From positions 1-9,012 of the forward strand of contig CAJXJG010000060.1 of assembly GCA_913054425.1 (NCBI GenBank): 9,012 nucleotides of DNA. The letters are read 5' to 3'. The DNA comes from an uncultured Fidelibacterota bacterium. Its GTDB lineage: Bacteria; Fidelibacterota; Marinisomatia; Marinisomatales; UBA8229. Each line of letters starts with the position of its first letter. Within the stretch, counting starts at the first letter, position 1. Of the stretch, positions 1 through 5,893 are shown in pieces. The translations under genes were made by a program, and so were the position numbers. The notes below the pieces were generated by a model. The model had not been told where the DNA came from. It did no database searches and worked only from the letters and a program-made list of their open reading frames with translations.

Positions 1-829
1 TGAATCCATCCTGAGGAACATCAAGGATATCCATTGCCGCGGACATAGCTAAAGAGGGGTAAACATGTCCAGGTCCTTCAAAGTATATGGCAGTGGGTGC
101 CCTGCGCGTCAGTCCATCCAAATCCTGAGGGAAATTAGGACTTCCGACACCAGCCCCAGCATTCAAAAGTGTAATGGGCATGTTGCCAATGCGCGTATAT
201 CTTGGTAATCTACGGGCATCATTTTGAGGAATATGAATGATATGCTTTTCAAAATCAAACCCCTCAGGTTCCGCTTCCATGGGATAAAGAAACATGAGAG
301 TGTCCTCCCTTTCAAAAACCATTGAGTGGTGCACTTTTCCACTTTGAGCGGTTGAGATGAAAAACTTTTCAGGATCACGCGAAGCAAGATATTGCTCTGT
401 CATATTTAAAAGAGAATCTTCAACAAACGTTTTTTCCCTATACAGTTTGCTTATAAGATCAAAATCTGAGGTGTTTTCAAGGTCAAAAATGATATCAAAA
501 AGTATTGCCTTTGGTTGTCCGGATGAAACCACATCAATTAACCTACCATGATAAGCATAAGGCCAGTCCCGATACCGTCCCAAACCGCCTTCTTCTTTCG
601 GTGCCATGGAAAGTTGATCAATATCAATGACCACTACATCGTCAATTGAATGTTCCGGAACATCTTTTACTCTTCCCTCCATACGAGCATCATAAGAACG
701 AAATTCATATCTATTTAGGAGGGTTGTTAAAAAGAAACCATCAATCCGGGTACAAATGGCAACGAGTAGGCCAGCTATCAATCCAATACACGTCCCAGTG
801 CTGGTTCGTTTTAATAAATCAAGCAACAT
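1..829 (-). CDS. CHASE2-domain transmembrane sensor protein, N-terminal part (C-terminus beyond window)
   Basis: The frame is open from an ATG at 829 to the window edge, giving 276 residues without a stop. Residues about 8-26 form a hydrophobic membrane segment, followed by a large extracytoplasmic domain. That domain matches CHASE2: a DDVVVIDID strand (63-71), a GLGRYRDWPYAYHGRLIDV stretch (82-100) equivalent to the usual WPWPR region, an AILFDIIFD strand (108-116), and a late DLDGLTRR...YPSLAM section (236-262) typical of the domain's end. CHASE2 proteins sense unknown extracytoplasmic signals and usually continue with about three membrane helices and a nucleotide cyclase, histidine kinase or Ser/Thr kinase; that part is not visible here. 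It lies 32 bases after the FecR gene, and FecR-CHASE2-cyclase neighbours are a familiar arrangement, so a cyclase output is my best guess. No clear Shine-Dalgarno precedes the ATG. The domain call is strong; the output is inferred. Confidence 0.85.
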   Translation of the reverse strand, partial: MLLDLLKRTSTGTCIGLIAGLLVAICTRIDGFFLTTLLNRYEFRSYDARMEGRVKDVPEHSIDDVVVIDIDQLSMAPKEEGGLGRYRDWPYAYHGRLIDVVSSGQPKAILFDIIFDLENTSDFDLISKLYREKTFVEDSLLNMTEQYLASRDPEKFFISTAQSGKVHHSMVFEREDTLMFLYPMEAEPEGFDFEKHIIHIPQNDARRLPRYTRIGNMPITLLNAGAGVGSPNFPQDLDGLTRRAPTAIYFEGPGHVYPSLAMSAAMDILDVPQDGF

Positions 830-861
830 TTAAAAATTGAATCTATTTATATTTACTCAGT

Positions 862-1611
862 TTACTCTTTCGCATCCTGTTCCTTGTTCCATTTTACAAA
901 GTCCAATTCCCCATCTGCGGTTTTATTAAATTCAAATAAACTATATTTCCCATCTTTTCGAACATTAATTTGCCATCCTTCCACTAACTTTATCCAATCT
1001 TCGAGAGATACTTCATATGGACCCGGTACTTCCGTGGGGCCTTTAACTTCATCTACAGGTCCAAGCTTGAATTTTGGCTTGCCCTCCGGCGTATCTTTCT
1101 CATCTTTGCCTTGAGCCTCAACTACATTCTTCGCAGCGTTCACATCTACTTCACCTTCATAGATCAAGACTGAGCTCTCAGCACTGTCTGCTATTGCCCT
1201 GTATTTCGTTCCACGAATTGCTGCTACCGCTGTTGGAGTACGTACAGATACATTTTTCTTTTCTCCAAAAGCTGCCTTTGCAGATACCCAGATGTTGCCC
1301 CTTTTTAAATTAGCGTTATAATTCTTTTCCATGGGTTTAATATCTGCACTTACCAGCTCCAGTTCGGAATTTTCCCCGATGCGTACCTTTCCTCCGGTTT
1401 TTAAAGTGATTTCACACCTGGACTTTGAAAGGGTACGAATATAATCACCTACAAATACCTTTTGGCCAGGCAAAGCTCGCCCCCATTTGTCAGTTTTTGG
1501 TTTTTTAACACTGACTTTTCCCAGGGGGAGGGAAATCTTTCCAAATTCATTCCCTGTCGTTTGGGCACAAATCAGACTGAGAAACAGGAATAGTAAGAAA
1601 AATTGTCTCAA
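862..1611 (-). CDS. Secreted FecR-domain protein
   Basis: This 249-residue protein has an N-terminal signal peptide (hydrophobic residues 4-16, probable cleavage near 16-20). A FecR domain covers about 48-157: LPGQKVFVGDYIRT (47-60), a TGGKVRIGENSELEL block (72-86), GNIWVSA (105-111), the hallmark VRTPTAVAAIRGTKY (123-137), and LIYEGEVDV (149-157). The C-terminal 90 residues are charged and proline-rich, with no domain I recognise. Unlike classical FecR anti-sigma regulators it has no transmembrane helix after a cytoplasmic N-terminus, and no ECF sigma gene is nearby, so it is probably a periplasmic or surface protein rather than a sigma regulator. It sits directly before the CHASE2 sensor gene and is a plausible partner for it. 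There is no in-frame ATG near the start: the signal peptide requires TTG at 1611 or one of two ATT codons just upstream. The upstream gene ends in the same frame 9 bases earlier. Confidence 0.85.
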   Translation of the reverse strand: MRQFFLLFLFLSLICAQTTGNEFGKISLPLGKVSVKKPKTDKWGRALPGQKVFVGDYIRTLSKSRCEITLKTGGKVRIGENSELELVSADIKPMEKNYNANLKRGNIWVSAKAAFGEKKNVSVRTPTAVAAIRGTKYRAIADSAESSVLIYEGEVDVNAAKNVVEAQGKDEKDTPEGKPKFKLGPVDEVKGPTEVPGPYEVSLEDWIKLVEGWQINVRKDGKYSLFEFNKTADGELDFVKWNKEQDAKE

Positions 1612-1620
1612 AATAATATT

Positions 1621-1905
1621 TTATTTTACCAGGAGCATTTTCCGGGACTCATGGAACAGAGATCTTCCTGAATCATTTTTAATGTCTGCCTGATAAAAGT
1701 ATATTCCGGTAGGAGCTGACAAACCGGCGGATGTCTTTCCGTTCCAGATAAGACGATGGAATCCAGCTCCAAATGCTGAACCTTCGGTAATCACTGCTAT
1801 TTCCTTAGTTATTGTATCAGAAGCAGTAGTGTCTTGCTCCTGTCCTAGACCGGTTGAAAAAATTAAAACGGCAGTTACAAGACAGGTTGTTTTAATACAT
1901 TGCAA
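1621..1905 (-). CDS. Small exported protein with a FlgD-type Ig-like domain
   Basis: About 94 residues. It has an N-terminal signal sequence (hydrophobic residues about 8-21, ending near GLGQ), then a short Thr/Asp-rich linker, then a section matching the end of FlgD_ig/T9SS-type C-terminal domains: GAGFHRLIWNGKTSAG (46-61), the APTGIYFY turn (65-72), and a KMLLVK end (89-94). In FCB-group bacteria this domain normally ends very large secreted proteins; here it is almost the whole mature protein, and its first strands seem short. The start is uncertain. The only bacterial start codon giving the signal peptide is TTG at 1905. A good AAGGAG at 1925-1930 lies 19 bases from that TTG but only 10 bases from an in-frame ATA at 1914, which would give an MNFLQCIK start. 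The nearby ATG at 1901 is in another frame and stops after two codons. It lies between the LPP20-like and FecR genes in a tight operon. Function unknown. Confidence 0.7.
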   Translation of the reverse strand: MQCIKTTCLVTAVLIFSTGLGQEQDTTASDTITKEIAVITEGSAFGAGFHRLIWNGKTSAGLSAPTGIYFYQADIKNDSGRSLFHESRKMLLVK

Positions 1906-1924
1906 AAAGTTTATCGACTTTGAT

Positions 1925-1930
1925 CTCCTT
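1925..1930 (-). promoter_or_regulatory. Ribosome binding site of the FlgD-Ig gene
   Basis: AAGGAG on the minus strand is a near-perfect Shine-Dalgarno sequence. Its spacing (19 bases to TTG at 1905, 10 bases to ATA at 1914) argues that translation may begin at the rare codon ATA. No ATG is available in this frame. Confidence 0.55.
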
Positions 1931-1937
1931 CAATTTA

Positions 1938-2777
1938 TTAGTCCAGCAGAATGATTATCCTGCAATCTTTTAGAACACCATAGCTGGTATTTGCTGAACC
2001 AACCCTTTTTATATCATCATTGCCTATAATGATGTCCGTGCTGTTTTTTCCGCTTACACCTGTTGCTTTGATCACAAGCGGATTTCCTTTTACTCTTTGA
2101 TCTTCTCTTGCTGACTCAATGGTTTTAGAGTATCCGACTACTCCTTGTGTTACCGCATATTCCCGGCTGTAATCCCCAGGCCCGTAGACAATACCACCAT
2201 CCTTGTCTATCACTTTTGGTGCCAGGGCCGGGCGGACCTTGAGTCCCTGCGCATCAATTATAATTCCTGTTATGTCACCAGAAGAGGGATCAATCGTTTT
2301 ATTAACAACCGCTTTTTTTTCTGTTCCTGTGTTTTCCAGCGCAGCCGAAATAATAGCAGGAGGGATTAACACTTCTGAAATTCCACTCATTTTAACCTGA
2401 TACTTTACTTCCACAGATGTATCACTCAAATATTTTGGGTCTCCTGTCCGCTCTGCGCCCCGGATGACACCTTTTACCTGGGTCTTGATTTCATCGTCAA
2501 ACATGGCTCCTGACACAGTTGTTTCGCTTGTTACGACGATTCCGTTTACGATCTCAACAAGATTCCGCAAGGCATCCTGCTTCGCAATCCGGAGGGCTGA
2601 TCTCCGGGCCTGACCGGCATTGATAGCATTCTCCGGAATAAACCCAATCCCAATGGCGGTGATGGTTCGATCAGCATAATTTACCGAACCATTTTCCAGT
2701 TGATCCCCAATAAATCCCTGCGAAAAGAGGGGAATGCCCAAGCCAGCAATGAAAAGCAGTGTTTTAAACATCCCCAT
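1938..2777 (-). CDS. Exported LPP20-like domain protein
   Basis: I place the start at the ATG at 2777, because AAAGGAAAG (2784-2792) ends 6 bases before it. A longer in-frame start at 2795 would add six residues and is also possible. Residue numbers below are from the 2795 start. A signal peptide covers 7-26 (ending PLFSQ). An LPP20/FlgT-N-like domain covers about 44-140: ITAIGIGFIPE, then GQARRSALRIAKQDALRNL (61-79), in which repeated Ala/Arg positions mark the conserved helix, then IVVTSETTV (86-94) and a VEVKYQVKM strand (128-136). A second domain at about 175-285 has IIIDAQGLKVRPALAPKV (178-195), GNPLVIKA (237-244), and an unusual hydrophobic C-terminus, CRIIILLD. There is no lipobox cysteine. 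The preceding gene carries a related N-terminal domain. Role unknown; LPP20-type domains occur in outer-membrane lipoproteins and in envelope assembly factors. Confidence 0.8.
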   Translation of the reverse strand: MGMFKTLLFIAGLGIPLFSQGFIGDQLENGSVNYADRTITAIGIGFIPENAINAGQARRSALRIAKQDALRNLVEIVNGIVVTSETTVSGAMFDDEIKTQVKGVIRGAERTGDPKYLSDTSVEVKYQVKMSGISEVLIPPAIISAALENTGTEKKAVVNKTIDPSSGDITGIIIDAQGLKVRPALAPKVIDKDGGIVYGPGDYSREYAVTQGVVGYSKTIESAREDQRVKGNPLVIKATGVSGKNSTDIIIGNDDIKRVGSANTSYGVLKDCRIIILLD

Positions 2778-2783
2778 ATTAAT

Positions 2784-2792
2784 CTTTCCTTT
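2784..2792 (-). promoter_or_regulatory. Ribosome binding site favouring the 2777 start
   Basis: AAAGGAAAG lies 6 bases before the ATG at 2777 and overlaps codons 2-4 of the longer reading from 2795. The 2795 ATG has only a GGAG 14 bases upstream, inside the end of the previous gene, which is a less favourable distance. This supports the shorter protein. Confidence 0.5.
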
Positions 2793-2797
2793 CATAA

Positions 2798-3901
2798 TTA
2801 TCTAGTGATCTCCAGTGTAATTCTATTTCCAGAGACACCTGTTACTTTGAAGGAAATACCATCTGGTGATGTCCTGGTCAGTCCCATTGCAAGGTCTTTG
2901 GTTTTTCCCTCAAATTCAACTTCATACTCTGCAACACCATCATTGAAACTTTTGGAATAAGCATTCCGGATCCCGGAAACCGTTTGTGCCTGGAAGAAAG
3001 ACTCAAATGTCATGTATGAACCAAAATCAGCATTTTTCAAAATAATATATACTTTTATAAAATTGGATTGTTGTATGCTCCATTTTTCAATTAGCTGACG
3101 GATAATATCTTTGCCAAGGATCTCTGCTGCTTCATTCACAGCTTTAGTCCCGGCTGTTGATTCTGAGATATGAGGCTTTTTCCCATGAGCATTAGGCACC
3201 ACTGCCAGAATTTGGCCTGTATCTGTGCGTACAATTTTCCCGCTAATATCTGCCTGGCCGGAATACATGTTATAGATTTTTCCCCCGGATGAGATTTTAG
3301 CGGTACCCAGTACAATCACCTCCGCTCCTAATTGATTTGCAATGCGTGAAGCGGCTGTAACATCTCCGCTCAATGCTTGAGCATAATCTTGCTTGCTTTT
3401 TAGTGCGGCGACAAGCTGGCGGTCTACTACATCAAACCCTTTTTCGTAGAACATACTCAGGAGCTTCGTCTCAGTAAAATCTGTAGAGGTATTATCAATG
3501 AGATTTTCTTCCCGGATAAGGAAAATAATTTTGGGACGATTCATACTGTTCAAAAGGGTTTGCATGGCCGCATCATCCTGCATGATCTCATCTAATATTT
3601 CTGTTACTTCAGCATCAATGGTTATCTCCCATAGATCATCCGGTCCCTGTTTTTCTTTTGTAACCGTAAAGGATTTGACAAAGCCTGTTGCTCTGGAATA
3701 AATATTATCGCTGAGGGAAGTTTCAGTAACAACAGTTTCTGAAGCAATGTAAGCACCCAGTCCTTTTTCCACTGCATCACGCTTTGCCTGTTCTGTTGCT
3801 GCATCCTTTGTGAGCCCGTATCCGGTCCCCGTGATATTCCCAGCCCAGGCATAAGCGGTTACATAGATAATTGTAAATAGTGGGAGGAAATACCGGTTCA
3901 T
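2798..3901 (-). CDS. Exported FlgT/LPP20-like protein with a CsgG-like middle domain
   Basis: This 367-residue protein starts at an ATG with a clear signal peptide (1-20, ending YAWA). Domain 1 (about 22-105) is FlgT-N/LPP20-like: GTGYGLTKDAATEQAKRDAV (25-44), GAYIASETVV (49-58), ATGFVKSFTV (71-80), and a WEITIDAEV strand (91-99). Domain 2 (about 121-275) resembles the CsgG/FlgT-middle/TolB-N fold: RPKIIFLI (122-129), a GFDVVDRQ strand and helix (155-162), and LGAEVIVLGTAKI (191-203). It then has TDTGQILAVV (226-235), the usual strand after the loop, and a long helix to about 275. Domain 3 (about 280-367) is a small alpha-beta region that I do not recognise. In vibrios FlgT builds the flagellar H-ring, but no flagellar gene is present here, so a general outer-membrane or periplasmic assembly role is more likely. 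No Shine-Dalgarno is visible; the upstream region is very A/T-rich. Confidence 0.8.
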   Translation of the reverse strand: MNRYFLPLFTIIYVTAYAWAGNITGTGYGLTKDAATEQAKRDAVEKGLGAYIASETVVTETSLSDNIYSRATGFVKSFTVTKEKQGPDDLWEITIDAEVTEILDEIMQDDAAMQTLLNSMNRPKIIFLIREENLIDNTSTDFTETKLLSMFYEKGFDVVDRQLVAALKSKQDYAQALSGDVTAASRIANQLGAEVIVLGTAKISSGGKIYNMYSGQADISGKIVRTDTGQILAVVPNAHGKKPHISESTAGTKAVNEAAEILGKDIIRQLIEKWSIQQSNFIKVYIILKNADFGSYMTFESFFQAQTVSGIRNAYSKSFNDGVAEYEVEFEGKTKDLAMGLTRTSPDGISFKVTGVSGNRITLEITR

Positions 3902-3931
3902 ATGTTTATATTTTTTTATTATATGGAAAAA

Positions 3932-5080
3932 TCAATATGCTACCCGGAGTGATTTTTGCAAAGTACGAATGATCAGAAGAGCATCCGGCCCGCTCACGGG
4001 GCCCAAAGAATCAAATTTCCCCGTTATAACATCTGCCTGCATAATACCACGTTCGGTACAGATTGCCATTGCGTTGTAAGCAGGATGGCTGCTGGGAACA
4101 TCGTTGAATCTTGAGGGCGACTCTCCAAAGTATCGTGTTTCTATGCTTTCATCATTGGTAGCTGCTGCCAATATTCGCTGTATTGCTATGGCGTATTCAG
4201 CCCTGGTAATAAATTTATCAGGATAAAATTTGTCATCCGGACTGACGTTTAATATATCATATCTCAGAATGTCTTTTATCCAGACTGATGCCCAGTGATT
4301 TTGAACGTCGGGAGGACTTTTGGTTGTCTGTTTTTCACTGGTAAATTCTGTAGGACTGTAAAACTTTGAGGAATTAGCCTGATTCAATTTTGCAAATAAA
4401 TCTTCAACTTTCAACTCTTCAACAAATAGTATTGATAAGTCCGCCCGGGTAATTTTTTCATGGAGAGCAACTTTTTTACCTGCAAGTGTGCCCGGCATTG
4501 CTCTTATAATTTTTTGGGAAAGATTCCATTTGTCATCAGCTTTCCCCATGTATTCACCTTTTTTCTCTACTACTTTCCTAAAATAGTTTTCTGCTCCACG
4601 AAAATTAAGGCGATATAGATTTATTTCTCCTAAATAATAAAGCGCTGACTCATGATCTTCATGTGATTTCATCGCGTTTTTCAAAAGGTTTTCAGCATTT
4701 TTAAACCATTTTTTTTCTGATTCACGCATTGCGATCCACCCACGGGCACAGAGAACAAGAACGTCAGGATTATTTTTCCCGCCATCCTTTGCTTTTCCAA
4801 TGTTCCTTTTAGCTTTTTTATTATCGCCTAAATAAGCATAAGTCAGCCCTAATCCTCCATAACCAAGTGCAAATTTTTTATTTAGTGCTATAGAATGTTC
4901 AAAGGAATTTTTTGCAGTATAATAATCTCCCCGGTCCAGCGCGCGCGCGCCTGCTTTATAGTGATAGATGGGTGTGTCTAAATCGCTTTCTGGTACAATT
5001 TCACGGCTGCACTCAGAAAATAAACTAAGGATAAACAGTGATAAGATTATTATTTTAGTATGTTTATACGTTTTTATCAT
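3932..5080 (-). CDS. Exported TPR and S-layer-homology (SLH) protein
   Basis: This 382-residue protein has a basic then hydrophobic N-terminus (KHTKIIILSLFILSLF) followed by Cys24. The box around Cys24 (FSEC) has Glu at -1, so it is a poor lipobox and lipidation is doubtful. TPR-like helical repeats cover about 36-175: YHYKAGARALDRGDYYTAKNSF (39-60), FALGYGGLGLTYAYLGDNKKA (70-90), and ALYYLGEINLYRLNFRGAENYF (146-167). SLH modules follow: a partial one ending KITRADLSILF (209-219), a full one at 258-304 (NHWASVWIKDIL, FYPDKFITRAEYA), and a third at 325-376 (FNDVPSSHPAYNAM, ERGIMQ). SLH domains bind cell-wall-linked polymers or peptidoglycan, so this protein probably tethers a TPR interaction platform to the wall or envelope. 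It is the first gene of the compact run toward the CHASE2 sensor. A (GC)6 tract lies in its 5' part. No Shine-Dalgarno precedes the ATG. Confidence 0.85.
   Translation of the reverse strand: MIKTYKHTKIIILSLFILSLFSECSREIVPESDLDTPIYHYKAGARALDRGDYYTAKNSFEHSIALNKKFALGYGGLGLTYAYLGDNKKAKRNIGKAKDGGKNNPDVLVLCARGWIAMRESEKKWFKNAENLLKNAMKSHEDHESALYYLGEINLYRLNFRGAENYFRKVVEKKGEYMGKADDKWNLSQKIIRAMPGTLAGKKVALHEKITRADLSILFVEELKVEDLFAKLNQANSSKFYSPTEFTSEKQTTKSPPDVQNHWASVWIKDILRYDILNVSPDDKFYPDKFITRAEYAIAIQRILAAATNDESIETRYFGESPSRFNDVPSSHPAYNAMAICTERGIMQADVITGKFDSLGPVSGPDALLIIRTLQKSLRVAY
4939..4950. repeat. (GC)6 dinucleotide tract inside the TPR-SLH gene
   Basis: Six GC units in a row sit in an otherwise AT-rich gene, encoding part of AGARALD at residues 43-49 of the TPR-SLH protein. 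Gain or loss of one unit would shift the frame soon after the signal sequence. It is short, and nothing shows that it actually varies. Confidence 0.6.
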
Positions 5081-5164
5081 TTCTGAAATATACTCATTAT
5101 CCCTTGTAATAGAAGGTGTTCATTTTACCAAATTAACCCAGGGTGTATTCTGGTGTCTGATTCA

Positions 5165-5833
5165 TTAGTTTTTATTAAAATAGTTTTCATATTCTTTAAT
5201 CATATTCACAACTCTGGAATCACTTGGCATAGAGAGCAGCATGGGTTCTAGCTTACCAGATTTGGTTAGGATTGTATTATTATAATAAGTCACTTGCACC
5301 ACACCCACATAATAACCATCCTTACCTGCCTGAACAATGAGAGAACCGTTGACCTCTTTTGGTTCCCTAATTACAGATTGACTGTGTCCTCCTATAATGA
5401 TGACCAAACTGTCTTTAAACCCGTCGTGGGAAAACGTCGTAAAATCACCAACATCTATCAGTATTGTGTTAGGATGTTTTACTAGAAATTCTTTTACAAA
5501 GACCACACGTTTTTCTAAGGATCCCAAAGGATGATCGGGACAATAACAATTTTCCAACGCACCATTTGTGTTGTTTGTGTGTAAAATAAACAAAGAATCT
5601 TCTACTATTGATTTATCAATTGCGCTCTCATTATTAAACAAACGATCATGCTGTAATTCTTCCTTTAATTGAGTAGTATATTTTTTACCTCTCCATATAA
5701 AGACAGCGTTAGGTCCATAGTTTTTTCTGGCTTTTGAAAATGCAGAGCTAAACGTGCCAGAGTTATTTTCTTCTTGTGTGTTTACAGTAGCAATGATTGT
5801 TAATAACAGAAAATATATAGGTATTTTATTCAT
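5165..5833 (-). CDS. Exported, internally deleted 5'-nucleotidase/UshA-type metallophosphatase-like protein
   Basis: This 222-residue protein has a signal peptide (1-19). Next is a motif at 31-59 (ARKNYGPNAVFIWRGKKYTT at its core), which resembles a short module I remember from otherwise unrelated proteins. From residue 80 it follows the N-terminal metallophosphatase domain of UshA-like enzymes: LFILHTNNTNG (81-91), a CYCPDHPLGSLEKR segment (96-109), ILIDVGD (124-130), then IIIGGHSQ (145-152), LIVQAGKDGYYVG (165-177), and a tail. Intact family members have well over 100 residues between the GD motif and the GGHSQ motif, carrying the GNHE site; here only about 15 remain. The first metal site, normally DxH within HTNDxHG, reads NTN. 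An active dinuclear phosphatase is therefore very unlikely. It could be a decaying gene, a binding-only protein, or a trimmed subfamily member. The reading frame is otherwise intact. Confidence 0.65.
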   Translation of the reverse strand: MNKIPIYFLLLTIIATVNTQEENNSGTFSSAFSKARKNYGPNAVFIWRGKKYTTQLKEELQHDRLFNNESAIDKSIVEDSLFILHTNNTNGALENCYCPDHPLGSLEKRVVFVKEFLVKHPNTILIDVGDFTTFSHDGFKDSLVIIIGGHSQSVIREPKEVNGSLIVQAGKDGYYVGVVQVTYYNNTILTKSGKLEPMLLSMPSDSRVVNMIKEYENYFNKN

Positions 5834-5858
5834 TTATATTTATTTCCCTATGTGAGGG

Positions 5859-5890
5859 TTAGCTGCTCTAACCGATCGAGCTAAGGGCCC
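5859..5890 (-). pseudogene. tRNA 5'-half remnant
   Basis: Read on the minus strand, these 32 bases match tRNA positions 1-31: acceptor strand GGGCCCT, T8 and A9, D-stem GCTC paired with GAGC across a nine-base loop holding G18G19 and A21, base A26, and a GCTAA half of an anticodon stem. Position 14 is G instead of the usual A. After this the match stops: there is no complementary anticodon-stem half, no GGTTCGAAT-type T-arm, and no AGGGCCC acceptor return before the next gene starts at 5833. It is therefore not a functional tRNA in this window. It lies 25 bases upstream of the degenerate phosphatase gene. Resemblance by chance is possible but the D-arm match is specific. Confidence 0.5.
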
Positions 5891-5893
5891 TTA
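5882..5893. repeat. 12-base perfect palindrome TAAGGGCCCTTA
   Basis: A perfect palindrome overlaps the 5' edge of the tRNA-like fragment. Its right half is partly explained by the tRNA acceptor sequence, so it may be fortuitous; an operator-like role upstream of the gene at 5833 cannot be excluded. Confidence 0.4.

Noticed and set aside
163..387. 74-residue minus-strand open frame
   Set aside because: It lies out of frame inside the CHASE2 gene, whose own frame is continuous from 829 to the window edge and shows clear domain motifs.
862..1611. FecR anti-sigma regulator of iron uptake
   Set aside because: There is no ECF sigma gene, no TonB receptor and no cytoplasmic N-terminal domain followed by a membrane helix; only the FecR domain is shared.
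2798..3901. Flagellar FlgT of a flagellar operon
   Set aside because: Domain order resembles FlgT, but no flagellar gene is present; the FlgD-like Ig domain at 1621-1905 is the generic secretion-type domain, not a hook-cap protein.
5081..5164. Promoter or terminator between the phosphatase-like gene and the TPR-SLH gene
   Set aside because: On the minus strand a TGGTAAAAT resembles an extended -10 box and CCAG/CTGG could pair as a 4-base stem, but there is no credible -35 box or U-tract and both are too weak to annotate.
5790..5890. Complete tRNA gene
   Set aside because: Only positions 1-31 fit. No anticodon-stem partner, T-arm or 3' acceptor strand follows within the expected length.
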